From the NCBI RefSeq assembly GCF_013131805.1, contig NZ_JABJRC010000001.1, positions 1 to 64,000 on the forward strand: a stretch of DNA of 64,000 nt, read 5' to 3'. A model generated the notes under the pieces. That model searched no databases. It worked only from the letters and a program-made list of their open reading frames with translations, and had not been told where the DNA came from. Shown piece by piece: positions 1-8,480 of the stretch. Position 1 is the first letter of the stretch; each line of letters starts with the position of its first letter. A program made the position numbers and the translations under genes. The DNA is from Kribbella sandramycini (lineage in GTDB: Bacteria > Actinomycetota > Actinomycetes > Propionibacteriales > Kribbellaceae).

Positions 1-95
1 TCGTGTACCCCGAAGGGCCTTACCGCTCGACTTGCATGTGTTAAGCACGCCGCCAGCGTTCGTCCTGAGCCAGGATCAAACTCTCCGTTGAAAAA
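1..95 (-). rRNA. rrs: 16S ribosomal RNA, 5' end (partial)
   Basis: The reverse complement carries the universal 16S 5' segment, including the binding site of bacterial primer 27F (GAGTTTGATCCTGGCTCAG) at about 66-84, followed by the conserved text reading toward GCGGCGTGCTTAACACATG. The gene runs leftward off the window, so only about 95 nt of the mature RNA are present. The mature 5' end is placed near 95 by analogy with actinobacterial 16S genes that start with a short T-run before ACGGAGAG; it may be off by a few bases. Confidence 0.97.
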
Positions 96-251
96 TATGA
101 CAACCAGCAAGCTGGAATGTCGACAACATTCGAGCGATCCTTTGAATCAGAAACAAATCAAACTGACTTGAATCCAGAAATTACATTCAAAGGAATCCGA
201 ACACAGACCACAAAGGGCCCATGCACGGGGTTAATGCTAAATTTCGGCATT

Positions 252-287
252 GACTTTCGGCACGCTGTTGAGTTCTCAAGAATCGGA
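252..287 (-). promoter_or_regulatory. pre-16S leader element (antitermination/processing region)
   Basis: On the minus strand this stretch reads CTTGAGAACTCAACAGCGTG and continues with CCGAAAGTCA. A closely similar block recurs upstream of 16S genes and in rRNA spacers of actinomycetes, where boxA-like antitermination and processing signals lie. The match is from memory of the family, so the exact boundaries of boxA and boxB are not claimed. Confidence 0.5.
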
Positions 288-339
288 CGCACACCGCAGC
301 CGAACCTTACGGTCCAGGACTTCCGGGGCAACCTGCGCT

Positions 340-368
340 ACTTTACTGTTTCGTCCAGACCCGGTCAA
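340..368 (-). promoter_or_regulatory. rRNA operon promoter (-35 TTGACC, 17 nt, -10 TAAAGT)
   Basis: On the minus strand a TTGACC box (368-363) and a TAAAGT box (345-340) are separated by exactly 17 nt, about 245 nt upstream of the 16S 5' end and pointing at it. This is the best sigma-70-type promoter in the window and sits where an actinobacterial rrn promoter is expected. Other rrn promoters may lie further upstream but were not clear to me. Confidence 0.75.
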
Positions 369-562
369 ATCGGGCTTTTCGAGCCAGTCTCCCCGTGTCA
401 CAGTGACCGAACCTTACCGAGGTAAGCTTCGGCTACCGGAGACTTTCAGGGGGTTTGGGAGGTTCGGCCGCTTTCGCGTCCTGCACTCGCTCCCAACAAG
501 AAGAACATTACTGTGATTCACCGTGCGGATGCAAATCGGCCCCTCAGCGGCCACCTCGGGCG

Positions 563-2665
563 CTACTTCGCCCCCGCGTTCGTCATCTGCCGGAGCTCCT
601 TCTTCAGCTCGGAGATCTCGTCGCGGTACCGCGCCGCGACCTCGAACTGCAGCTCCGCCGCCGCGTTGTGCATCTGGTCGGTGAGCTGCTGGATGAGGTC
701 GGCCAGGTCGGACGACGGCAACCCGCCGGCCAGCTCCTTCGCCTTCTCCCCCGCCTTCTTTCCGCCGCCGGGCACCGGCGCCTTGCCGCGCGACTGCGTC
801 CGCCCCGAACCGAGCAGCTCGGCGGTGTCGGCGTCCTCCCGGGCGAGCATGTCGGTGATATCGGCGATCCGCTTGCGCAGCGGCTGCGGATCCACCCCGC
901 TGGCCTCGTTGTAGGCGATCTGTTTGGCACGCCGCCGGTTGGTCTCGTCGATCGCCTGCTCCATCGAGGGGGTGATCTTGTCGGCGTACATGAACACCTG
1001 GCCGGAGACGTTTCGCGCCGCGCGGCCGATGGTCTGGATCAGCGAGCGCCCGGAGCGCAGGAAGCCCTCCTTGTCGGCGTCGAGGATCGCGACCAGCGAC
1101 ACCTCCGGCAGGTCGAGCCCCTCCCGCAGGAGGTTGATCCCGACCAGGACGTCGTACTCCCCCATCCGCAGCTCGCGGAGCAGCTCGACCCGGCGCAGCG
1201 TGTCCACCTCGCTGTGCAGGTAGCGCGTCCGGATCCCCATCTCGAGCAGGTAGTCGGTCAGATCCTCGGACATCTTCTTGGTCAGCGTGGTGACGAGCAC
1301 CCGCTCGTCCCGCTCGACGCGGACCCGGATCTCGTGGATCAGGTCGTCGATCTGGCCCTTGGTCGGCTTCACGATCACCTCGGGGTCGATCAGACCCGTC
1401 GGCCGGATGATCTGCTCGACGAACCCGTCGGACTTGTCCTGCTCGTACTGCCCCGGGGTCGCCGACAGGTAGACCGTCTGGCCGATCCGCTCCAGGAACT
1501 CCTCCCAGCGCAGCGGCCGGTTGTCCATCGCCGAGGGCAGCCGGAAGCCGTGCTCGACCAGGGTTCGCTTGCGGGACATGTCGCCCTCGTACATCCCGCC
1601 GATCTGCGGGACGGTCACATGCGACTCGTCGATGACGAGCAGGAAGTCCTCAGGGAAGTAGTCGAGCAGACAGTGCGGCGCCGTGCCGGCCTCGCGGCCG
1701 TCGGTGTGCCGGGAGTAGTTCTCGATCCCGGAGCAGGTGCCGATCTGGCGCATCATCTCGATGTCGTACGTCGTCCGCATCCGCAGCCGCTGCGCTTCGA
1801 GCAGCTGGCCGTTGCGCTCGAGCTCGGCCAGCCGGCCCTCCAGCTCGGCCTCGATCGAGGTGATCGCGCGCTCCATCTTCTCGGGCGCGGTCACGTAGTG
1901 CGTCGCGGCGCCGATGTAGAGCTCGTTCTCCTCGCTGAGCACCTCACCGGTCAGCGGGTGCAGCGTCATCAGCCGCTCGATCTCGTCACCGAAGAACTCC
2001 ACCCGGACGGCGAGCTCCTGGTAGACCGGGAAGACCTCCAGCGTGTCGCCGCGGACCCGGAAGGTGCCGCGGGTGCCGGCCAGGTCGTTCCGCGCGTACT
2101 GCACGCCGACGAGTTTGCGGAGCAGGCCGTCGCGATCCATCTCGTCGCCGACCTTCACGTGGATCATCCGGTTCAGGTACTCGTCGGCCGAGCCGAGACC
2201 GTAGATACACGAGACCGTCGCGACCACGACGACGTCGCGCCGGGTGAGCAGCGACCACGTCGCCGAGTGCCGCAGGCGCTCGACCTCCTCGTTGATCGAG
2301 GAGTCCTTCTCGATGTAGGTGTCCGTCTGCGGGACGTACGCCTCGGGCTGGTAATAGTCGTAGTACGAGACGAAGTACTCGACGGCGTTCTCGGGGAAGA
2401 AGTGCCGCAGCTCGTTCGCGAACTGGGCGGCCAGCGTCTTGTTCGGCTGCAGGATCAGCATCGGCCGCTGGACCTTCTCGGCCAGCCAGGCGATCGTCGC
2501 CGTCTTACCGGTACCGGTGGCGCCGAGCAGCACCACATCCTGCTCGCCGGCGTTGATCCGGCGCTCCAGATCCGCGATCGCGGTCGGCTGGTCACCGCCC
2601 GGCTCGAAGTCGGACACCACCTTGAGCGGCGCCACCATACGCTGAAGATCCGAGACCTGTCTCAT
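563..2665 (-). CDS. uvrB: excinuclease ABC subunit UvrB
   Basis: UvrB is the damage-verifying helicase-like subunit of UvrABC nucleotide excision repair; it takes over from UvrA at lesions and recruits UvrC. The 700-residue product has the Walker A motif GATGTGKT at about 48-55, the [12 protein letters not shown] beta-hairpin segment, a DESH helicase motif II, the SATPG motif, the RAAR arginine-finger motif VI, and a C-terminal UVR coiled-coil domain that contacts UvrC. The frame opens ten codons upstream at a TTG, but the ATG at 2665 begins MRQVSDLQR, which matches the usual start of actinobacterial UvrB, so that start is chosen. It lies directly upstream of the rrn operon on the same strand. 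Confidence 0.97.
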   Translation of the reverse strand: MRQVSDLQRMVAPLKVVSDFEPGGDQPTAIADLERRINAGEQDVVLLGATGTGKTATIAWLAEKVQRPMLILQPNKTLAAQFANELRHFFPENAVEYFVSYYDYYQPEAYVPQTDTYIEKDSSINEEVERLRHSATWSLLTRRDVVVVATVSCIYGLGSADEYLNRMIHVKVGDEMDRDGLLRKLVGVQYARNDLAGTRGTFRVRGDTLEVFPVYQELAVRVEFFGDEIERLMTLHPLTGEVLSEENELYIGAATHYVTAPEKMERAITSIEAELEGRLAELERNGQLLEAQRLRMRTTYDIEMMRQIGTCSGIENYSRHTDGREAGTAPHCLLDYFPEDFLLVIDESHVTVPQIGGMYEGDMSRKRTLVEHGFRLPSAMDNRPLRWEEFLERIGQTVYLSATPGQYEQDKSDGFVEQIIRPTGLIDPEVIVKPTKGQIDDLIHEIRVRVERDERVLVTTLTKKMSEDLTDYLLEMGIRTRYLHSEVDTLRRVELLRELRMGEYDVLVGINLLREGLDLPEVSLVAILDADKEGFLRSGRSLIQTIGRAARNVSGQVFMYADKITPSMEQAIDETNRRRAKQIAYNEASGVDPQPLRKRIADITDMLAREDADTAELLGSGRTQSRGKAPVPGGGKKAGEKAKELAGGLPSSDLADLIQQLTDQMHNAAAELQFEVAARYRDEISELKKELRQMTNAGAK

Positions 2666-2712
2666 GGCCTCAACCGTACGTGGCGCCGCCGACAAAAACA
2701 GATAACCGCAGG

Positions 2713-3513
2713 TCAGAAGCTCTTTTCGAGACTTGCGTTCATCCGGGCGAGCTCATCCTTGCGACGGTCGTAGACCCGGGTCTCCAGGGCCGCGTCGGTG
2801 GCGGTGACCCGGTCCCACTTGTCGGAGTACGCCGTCACGAAGCCCTGGAAGTCGATCATCGTGCCCTTGCTGGTCTTCACCTTGGCGGTGTAGTTCAGCG
2901 CGTAACAGGCCTTGATCGCCTCGTTGGCCGGCTTGCACTCGACGCCCTTGCCGATCTTCACGTCCTGCATACCGGTCGACTCCAGGTCGACCAGGTGCTC
3001 GGCGAAGCCCTTGGCGTCGTACAGCTCGGTCTGCCGGACCCAGTAGTACCCGTCGATCAGGCCGCGCACGTTGAACTGCTGCAGGATGTAGTTCTTCCCG
3101 GCCTTGGTCTTGTCCCAGTCCAGCAGCCAGCCCTTGGCCGGGGTGAACCAGATCCCCTTGCCGACCTCGACGCCGACGTCGTTCGGGCCCTTGGAGTCGT
3201 CCGGCTTGGAGCCGGCCGGCGGCGTGTACATCGTGCCGGGCGCGTTCGGCGTCTGCGGCGCGGCGGATTTGTCGTCGCCGCCGGTGACCAGCAGCACGAC
3301 GCCGACCGCGACCAGGATCACCGCGAGCACCGCGGCGCCGATGACGATCAGTTGGGTCCGGCCGGACTTCGCGGGCCGGTTGACCGGCCGGCCCGGGCCG
3401 GGGCCCCAGCCGCCGGGAGCACCCGCGCCCGGTCCACCGGTTCCGGCGCCCCAGCCACCGGGGGCCGCAGCGGGCGGCGGGCCAGGAGGTGGTCCTCCGT
3501 ACTGCTGACTCAT
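2713..3513 (-). CDS. bitopic membrane protein, paralogue A (unknown function)
   Basis: I do not recognise a named family. The 266-residue protein has a Pro/Gly-rich cytoplasmic N-terminus (1-50), one transmembrane helix (about 53-77), and an outer domain of about 165 residues containing a YTPP linker, the [15 protein letters not shown] segment, a YYWVRQ motif and two cysteines (near [11 protein letters not shown]) that could form a disulfide. The same layout recurs in the next two genes upstream, so the three are tandem paralogues. It is the last gene of a set led by a PrsW-like membrane protein (start 6710) and begins 31 nt after paralogue B ends. It is probably inserted with the outer domain outside the cell. 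It could be a regulator of envelope stress or a protease substrate; neither is shown by sequence. Confidence 0.75.
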   Translation of the reverse strand: MSQQYGGPPPGPPPAAAPGGWGAGTGGPGAGAPGGWGPGPGRPVNRPAKSGRTQLIVIGAAVLAVILVAVGVVLLVTGGDDKSAAPQTPNAPGTMYTPPAGSKPDDSKGPNDVGVEVGKGIWFTPAKGWLLDWDKTKAGKNYILQQFNVRGLIDGYYWVRQTELYDAKGFAEHLVDLESTGMQDVKIGKGVECKPANEAIKACYALNYTAKVKTSKGTMIDFQGFVTAYSDKWDRVTATDAALETRVYDRRKDELARMNASLEKSF

Positions 3514-3544
3514 AGCTGTTCCTCGTTGGTGTGTCGGGGGTACG

Positions 3545-4459
3545 TCACAAGCTGTCGAGCACCGATTGCTTCATCAGCGCCGCGTCGGCCTCGGCCTTCG
3601 GCGCGAAGTCGGTGCGGGTCCGGAAGTCGAGCGCGGTGGCGACCTTGTCCTTGCGGACGTAGACCTCCACGTAGCCCTGGACGTTCACGTCGGCGCCGGT
3701 CTCGTCCTTGGCGATGGAGGTGTAGCTGATCGCGACGCACTCCACCAGGACGTCCTTGGGGCACGGCAGGTTCCGCGTGTTGCCGAGCTGGGCGACCTCG
3801 TTCTCGGTCTCGCCCTCGACGATCGCCAGCAGATAGGCCTGGGCGCCCACGTTCTCCTTCTGGCGCACCCAGAAGAAGCCGCGCGGTTTCCCGTTCGGCG
3901 CGTAGGTGACGAGCTCCTTGCCCCGGGTCTCGGTCTCCAGCAGCGTCCAGCCCGGCACCGGGACGACGGACACCCCGAACGCGACCGGGATCGCCCCGGC
4001 CGGCGGCGTGTACGTCGAGCTCGGCACACTGGCCGACGGCGTCGTACTGGCGGACGGCAGCGGGTCGGCGCCCTTGTCGCCGCCTCCGGACAGCAGCACC
4101 AGCGCTACCGTGACCAGCACGATCACGAGCACGCCCGCGCCGATCGGCAGCAACAACGGCGGGATCCGCGGCTTCTGCTTCGCCGGCGGCGGACGGCGCA
4201 ACGACGGCGGCCCGACCTTCTCGCCCCAGGCAGACGGCGTCTCGGTCGCCGGGCCGCTGCCCGCGGCCGGACCACCGGCTGGGTCGTCGGCCGCGTCACC
4301 CGACCACGGCGACGGCGTACCGGGCGCCGGCGGAACCTCCAGATTCCACGGGGACGGCGGCAGCGCCGATTTCGGCGCTGCCGTGCTGTCCTCGTCCGGG
4401 CCGGGTTTGCTCACCCACGGGTTCGCATCCCCGGCCCCCTTGTCCTTCTTACCGGTCAC
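3545..4459 (-). CDS. bitopic membrane protein, paralogue B (unknown function)
   Basis: This 304-residue protein has a disordered cytoplasmic region of about 100 residues rich in Pro, Gly, Ala and Trp, a transmembrane helix at about 103-125, and an outer domain with a YTPPAGAIPVAFGV start, a FFWVRQKE motif and a pair of cysteines (LPCPKDVLVEC). These positions parallel paralogue A (YYWVRQ, paired Cys) and paralogue C. Its ATG overlaps the stop of paralogue C in an ATGA, which implies translational coupling. No enzyme motif is visible. Function unknown. Confidence 0.75.
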   Translation of the reverse strand: MTGKKDKGAGDANPWVSKPGPDEDSTAAPKSALPPSPWNLEVPPAPGTPSPWSGDAADDPAGGPAAGSGPATETPSAWGEKVGPPSLRRPPPAKQKPRIPPLLLPIGAGVLVIVLVTVALVLLSGGGDKGADPLPSASTTPSASVPSSTYTPPAGAIPVAFGVSVVPVPGWTLLETETRGKELVTYAPNGKPRGFFWVRQKENVGAQAYLLAIVEGETENEVAQLGNTRNLPCPKDVLVECVAISYTSIAKDETGADVNVQGYVEVYVRKDKVATALDFRTRTDFAPKAEADAALMKQSVLDSL

Positions 4460-5508
4460 TGGCTCTTCAGCACCGACTGGATCATCGCGTTGGTGTCCGG
4501 ACCGATCACCGAGGACTTGTCCTTACGGCCGAAGATCCGCATCACCGTGATGACGCCGTCGGCACGCTGCATGGTGCCGACCGAGCCGATCGCCTCGAAC
4601 GAGCCGGACTGGCTGGTGGAGGTCGCGGTGTAGTACTGCGAGAAGGCGATCTCGACCGCGGTCTTCTCGTCCGGGCCCTTGGTGAACTTCTTCACCGCGG
4701 CCGGCTTGATCCCGGTCAGGCCCTTGGTCTCCGCGGCGAACACCTTCGGCAGCACGTTCTCGGCGGTGTCACCGGACTTGGCCTTGAAGGACTGGACCAT
4801 GAAGTAGGCCTCGCCCTTCTTCAGCAGGTACACGCCGTCGAAGTCCTTGATCTCCTTGCGGAGGTAACCCGGCGCGGGTTTCACGAAGACGCCCTCGCCG
4901 ACCTCGATCCCCTCGTCGACGTTGGTCGGCTGGCTGGTGTCGCCGCCGCCCCCGCCGCCGGTGGGCGTCGGCTCGGCCACCTTGTCGTCACCGCCGAAGA
5001 TCAGCGCGAGCACGATGCCGATCACCGCGACCACGACGATCGCGCCACCGGCGATGAACAGGATCTTGTTCATCCCCTTGCCCTGCGGCGGCCGCCCCTG
5101 GCCGTAGGGCTGCGGGTACTGCTGGCCGGGGAAGCCCTGCTGCTGCGGGAACCCTTGCTGGCCCGGGTACTGCGGCTGGCCCTGCGGCGGCTGCTGCCCG
5201 TACGGCGACTGCCCAGGCTGCTGCCCGTAACCGGGCGGCGGACCCTGCGGCGGCCGGCCCTGCGGGGGCTGACCGTGCGGCGGCTGACCGTGTGGGGGCT
5301 GGCCGTATCCAGGCGGCGGCCCCTGCGGAGGCGGCGCCTGCGGAGGCTGCTGGGGCTGCCCGTACGGCGGCTGCCCAGGAGGCGGCCCGTAACCCGGGGG
5401 CGGCCCCGGAGGGGGGCCGTAACCAGGCGGCGGCGCCTGCGGAGGCCGGCCCTGCGGGGGCTGGCCGTGCGGAGGCTGCTGGCCGTACGGCGGTTGCTGG
5501 TTGCTCAT
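4456..5508 (-). CDS. bitopic membrane protein, paralogue C, with Pro/Gln/Gly repeats
   Basis: The 350-residue protein has an N-terminal half built from PPYGQ, PPHGQ and PPPGYG repeats (about 1-145), a transmembrane helix at about 150-173, then an outer domain that resembles those of paralogues A and B (IEVGEGVFVKPAPGY, then YFMVQSF in place of the YWVRQ motif) but lacks the cysteine pair. The frame is open for 33 codons before the ATG at 5508; that ATG overlaps the TGA of the PrsW-like gene in the 4-nt ATGA arrangement, so it is the preferred start. Gln/Pro-rich cytoplasmic tails like this are common in actinobacterial membrane proteins and often serve as protein-interaction regions. Confidence 0.75.
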   Translation of the reverse strand: MSNQQPPYGQQPPHGQPPQGRPPQAPPPGYGPPPGPPPGYGPPPGQPPYGQPQQPPQAPPPQGPPPGYGQPPHGQPPHGQPPQGRPPQGPPPGYGQQPGQSPYGQQPPQGQPQYPGQQGFPQQQGFPGQQYPQPYGQGRPPQGKGMNKILFIAGGAIVVVAVIGIVLALIFGGDDKVAEPTPTGGGGGGDTSQPTNVDEGIEVGEGVFVKPAPGYLRKEIKDFDGVYLLKKGEAYFMVQSFKAKSGDTAENVLPKVFAAETKGLTGIKPAAVKKFTKGPDEKTAVEIAFSQYYTATSTSQSGSFEAIGSVGTMQRADGVITVMRIFGRKDKSSVIGPDTNAMIQSVLKSQ

Positions 5509-6710
5509 GCCTGCGTCTCCCCAGTCGTCGCGTCGTACCCGCCTGCGGCCGCCGGTGCGGTCACGCCGCGAGCCGACTTCGGCACTGCGCGGACCGAGTT
5601 GCCACACGCCGAGCAGAAGTCCGAGTGCGGCAGCAGCGGCATCTCACAGCGCGAGCAGAAGGCCAGGTCGCCGGAGGCGTGGTTCGAGCCGCCGCGGGCG
5701 GCGGACTCGAGCGCGGCCTCCAGCAGGCCCTTGTGCAGCACGGTGCGGACCCGGATGATCAGCGCGCCGAGCAGCAGCAGCCCCCAGACGACGCCGAGCA
5801 CGGCGCCGATCGTGGAGCCGTGGCCGCCGACGAAGCCGAGCAGGTAGACCCCGCCCTGGAACAGGGCGTTGATCGCGATCGCCTGCAGGACGCCGGCCAC
5901 CCAGCGCGGCGTGAAGCCGTCGTACCCGGCGCCGAGGCCGGAGAACTCCGCCCCCGCCAGGCCGGTCGCCGAGCCGTAGATGAGCGGCTTGATGAAACCG
6001 TGCAGGACGACGATCGAGATCCAGGTGCCGGCGCCGTTGCCCGGACCGGCGAACCCGCCGCTGATCCAGCCCCAGTGCAGGACGAGGGTCTCGAAGCAGG
6101 CGAACCCGACACCGGCCACGACCCCGAAGGTGAATCCGTCCATCAGGTCGTCGTACCGCGGCCGGGAGGCCAGGTAGAGCGGGCCGATCTGCCGGATCAG
6201 CTCCGAGACGACCGGGACCAGCAACAGGAGGATGAGCAGGTCGCGGCCCGAGGGGCCGACGTCCTGCGCGCCGATGGTGAGCGTCGACAGCGACAGCTTG
6301 TCCGACCACAGCCAGGTGAAGACCGCCGCCAGCACGCCGACCAGCACGAACGCCGCGGCGACGACCGGGATCGGCTCGTCCTCCCACAGGTTCACGTCGT
6401 ACAGGTAGAGGATGTAGACGATCGGGATCGCGAACGCCGCGATCATGATGGCCACCGGGAGCGCGCCGAGCGCCGCCGTCAGCACGGTCAGCGCGAGCGC
6501 GACGCCCAGCGCGACCTTGTACGTGTAGGGCTGTTTGCCGGAGCCCTGCGGCATGATCGTCGAGACCAGCCGGAACGACGCGACCGGCTCGTCCGGCCTC
6601 GCGGCGTACGCCTTCTTCCGCTCCGTGTCCCCGGACCGCAGGTCGTTGCCACAGTGGTGGCAGTACCGCGAGACCTCGGGGACGTCAGAGTTACAGCGCG
6701 GACACACCAC
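5505..6710 (-). CDS. PrsW-like multi-pass membrane protein with zinc ribbons at both ends
   Basis: The 401-residue protein starts with a zinc ribbon (CPRC then CHHC, residues 3-20), has about eight to nine membrane segments (roughly 70-320), and ends with a second zinc ribbon (CSRC then CSAC). The core resembles PrsW-family intramembrane metalloproteases: SE-LIRQ at 169-170, a GFACFE helix with E207, and HGFIKP with H237. PrsW of Bacillus cleaves the anti-sigma factor RsiW. In this protein the first motif reads Ser-Glu instead of the usual Glu-Glu, so activity is uncertain. The GTG start has a strong GGGAGG upstream. The gene leads a coupled set with three bitopic paralogues, which are the obvious candidate partners or substrates. 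Confidence 0.7.
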   Translation of the reverse strand: MVCPRCNSDVPEVSRYCHHCGNDLRSGDTERKKAYAARPDEPVASFRLVSTIMPQGSGKQPYTYKVALGVALALTVLTAALGALPVAIMIAAFAIPIVYILYLYDVNLWEDEPIPVVAAAFVLVGVLAAVFTWLWSDKLSLSTLTIGAQDVGPSGRDLLILLLLVPVVSELIRQIGPLYLASRPRYDDLMDGFTFGVVAGVGFACFETLVLHWGWISGGFAGPGNGAGTWISIVVLHGFIKPLIYGSATGLAGAEFSGLGAGYDGFTPRWVAGVLQAIAINALFQGGVYLLGFVGGHGSTIGAVLGVVWGLLLLGALIIRVRTVLHKGLLEAALESAARGGSNHASGDLAFCSRCEMPLLPHSDFCSACGNSVRAVPKSARGVTAPAAAGGYDATTGETQA

Positions 6711-6832
6711 GCCATCCTCCCAACATCGATTTCTTCACCGGCGCGGGGGCGCGCCGCCGACGATCCGGCCGAGCCGGACCGGGACAGATTCTCGTACAGC
6801 CGGTCCCGGTTTCATCATTTACCGCGCAAGGG

Positions 6833-7450
6833 TCATCTTTTCGTGTCCGGACCGTGCCCTGCGCGCTCGGCGAGGCTCGCCCACACCTCGGCCACCCGGG
6901 CGTCCAGCTCGGCCAGCGTGCCGGAGTTGTCCAGGACGACGTCCGCCGCGGCGAGCCGGTCGGCTCGCGAGGCCTGGCTGGCGATCCGGCGATCCGCCTC
7001 GTCCGCCGCCATGTCTCGTTGCCGCGTCAGCCTTTCGCGCTGTACGGACGGCGGTACGTCGACCACCAGCACGAGGTCGAACGAGTCGGCCTGACCGGTC
7101 TCAACCAGTAGCGGGATGTCGTGGACGACGATCGCACCGTCCGGCGCCGAAGCCTCGATCTCGGCGGCCCGGGCGCGCACTCGCGGATGGATGATCGCCT
7201 CGAGCTTGCGCCGCGCATCGGCGTCCCCGAAGACAATGCGGCCGACCGCCGGCCGATCCAGCTCGCCTTCGGCGGTCAGCACCTCGGCGCCGAAGGCGGC
7301 CACCACTTCGGCCAGCCCGCCGGTCCCCTTCGCCACCACTTCACGCGCCAGCAGGTCGGAGTCGATCACCACCGCCCCGCGCTCGGCCAGCCGCGCCGAG
7401 ACGGCGCTCTTCCCCGATCCGATACCCCCGGTTAGTCCCACTCGCAGCAC
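6833..7450 (-). CDS. coaE: dephospho-CoA kinase
   Basis: CoaE phosphorylates the ribose 3'-hydroxyl of dephospho-CoA, the last step of coenzyme A synthesis. The 205-residue product has the P-loop GGIGSGKS (8-15), the DSDLLAREVV segment that binds the substrate, the HPRVR motif, and the DIPLLVE segment typical of the family. Length is normal and there is no C-terminal UPF0157 fusion, which some actinomycetes carry. It is divergent from the gene at 7493, with 42 nt between the start codons. A 122-nt gap separates it from the PrsW-like gene. Confidence 0.96.
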   Translation of the reverse strand: MLRVGLTGGIGSGKSAVSARLAERGAVVIDSDLLAREVVAKGTGGLAEVVAAFGAEVLTAEGELDRPAVGRIVFGDADARRKLEAIIHPRVRARAAEIEASAPDGAIVVHDIPLLVETGQADSFDLVLVVDVPPSVQRERLTRQRDMAADEADRRIASQASRADRLAAADVVLDNSGTLAELDARVAEVWASLAERAGHGPDTKR

Positions 7451-7479
7451 GCCAACACCCTACTGGTCCTGCCCTTGGG

Positions 7480-7485
7480 TAGCTT
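7480..7485 (+). promoter_or_regulatory. -10 box (TAGCTT) of a probable leaderless transcript
   Basis: TAGCTT ends 7 nt before the ATG at 7493, and there is no Shine-Dalgarno sequence in between. This spacing puts the transcription start at or near the A of the start codon. A clear -35 box was not found. Confidence 0.5.
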
Positions 7486-7492
7486 TCAGGCT

Positions 7493-8413
7493 ATGGCCAA
7501 GGTCGATTTCTACGCCGACATCGTCGAGACGGGCAGCGTGCTCGGCATCGACGCCAACCTCCCCCCGGACGTCGCCACCGCGGCACTGGGCCGGGATTAC
7601 GGCGAGAACCTGTTCCACCCCAACTACTGGAAGAGCTTCGGATTCCTGGAGATCTTCTGGGAGGTTCGTCCGGAGGGCCGCGGCTACAGCGGGCACCACT
7701 TCACCTTCCAGGCACATCGCCTGGGCCGGGTGCCGGCCAAACACATCCCCAAGCCGATCCGGGCCCGGCACGGCCTGACGCCGTTCAAGAAGCCGCTGCA
7801 CTTCACGGATCTGAAAGCCGAGCTCGATCGCCGCGGCGTCGAGCTGGTCGAAACCTGGCGCGACGAGGACTACCAGCGCTACCTGCAGCCGGAGACCGGC
7901 ATCCAGATCCTGGTCCTGATCAGCAACGACTACTACGACACCGACGAGCTCGGCACGATTCCGAAGATCTCGTCGTCCCAGAGCTACTACTCGCCGGGCC
8001 GGGATTCGGCCCGGCAAGCCAAGCTGCTCCAGGAGCTGCTGTCGGACGCCGAGCCGACCGACCACCAGAAGTCGCTGCAGCAGGCGTGGCAGACGTTCGA
8101 CGACGGAGTCCGAGCGGATGCCCTGCGGCCGGCGTACGCCGCGATCGAGCGGGCCGGCGCGGTGACCTACCTCGAGGACTGGCAGCCGGAGCGGTACGCC
8201 GCCGGCCGCGACCTACTCCCGAGTGCTTCCGAGCTGGTGGCCGATTGTCTGGGTGAGTTGCCGGACATCCGCGAGCTGACGCTGACGAACAAGAATCTGA
8301 TCGACGCCGCGGCTGCGCACCGGCACAAGCTGGAGGCGAGCGCGCTGCGCGACGAGCTGGATGGGTGGGTCGGGTATCGGCGGCATCGGGCCTTGATCGG
8401 ACTGCCGGACTGA
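7493..8413 (+). CDS. conserved-looking protein of unknown function
   Basis: I do not recognise the family. The 306-residue soluble protein has no signal peptide or membrane segment. It is rich in aromatic residues in its first half (FHPNYWKSFGFLEIFWEV, HHFTFQAHR), has a basic middle (HIPKPIRARHG, PFKKPLHF) and an acidic central patch around ISNDYYDTDELG. The frame extends upstream to a TTG at 7475, but the ATG at 7493 is preferred because a TAGCTT box sits 7 nt before it and because the intergenic space with divergent coaE is so small. Codon use fits the host. It ends at a strong bidirectional terminator shared with rpsA. Confidence 0.7.
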   Translation: MAKVDFYADIVETGSVLGIDANLPPDVATAALGRDYGENLFHPNYWKSFGFLEIFWEVRPEGRGYSGHHFTFQAHRLGRVPAKHIPKPIRARHGLTPFKKPLHFTDLKAELDRRGVELVETWRDEDYQRYLQPETGIQILVLISNDYYDTDELGTIPKISSSQSYYSPGRDSARQAKLLQELLSDAEPTDHQKSLQQAWQTFDDGVRADALRPAYAAIERAGAVTYLEDWQPERYAAGRDLLPSASELVADCLGELPDIRELTLTNKNLIDAAAAHRHKLEASALRDELDGWVGYRRHRALIGLPD

Positions 8414-8420
8414 GACAACG

Positions 8421-8457
8421 CAAGACCCCCGCACCCAGAAAGGGTGCGGGGGTCTTG
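8421..8457. terminator. bidirectional rho-independent-type terminator
   Basis: A perfect 16-bp stem (8421-8436 with 8442-8457) surrounds a 5-nt AGAAA loop. It lies between the convergent ends of the gene at 7493 and rpsA. There is no long U-tract, as is usual in actinomycetes. Confidence 0.9.
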
Positions 8458-8480
8458 TCAGCTACCTACCGGAGAAGTGA

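Larger units (their letters stand above)
96..562. other. non-coding rrn leader and upstream region
   Basis: No believable protein gene is present between the 16S gene and the end of uvrB. The stretch is clearly less GC-rich than its surroundings and holds the rrn promoter and leader described separately. The open frames that cross it have no family resemblance. A rho-independent terminator for uvrB was looked for near 500-562 and not seen. Confidence 0.7.

Noticed and set aside
455-2773. 772-codon plus-strand open frame over uvrB
   Set aside because: It is antisense to a complete UvrB, has Arg/Leu/Asp-rich composition typical of the complement of GC-rich codons, and shows no family motif.
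4920-5508. Tandem DNA repeats encoding PPYGQ/PPHGQ units as a separate repeat element
   Set aside because: The repetition is explained by the Pro/Gln/Gly-rich protein tail of paralogue C; units vary in length and sequence, so no separate DNA repeat or CRISPR is called.
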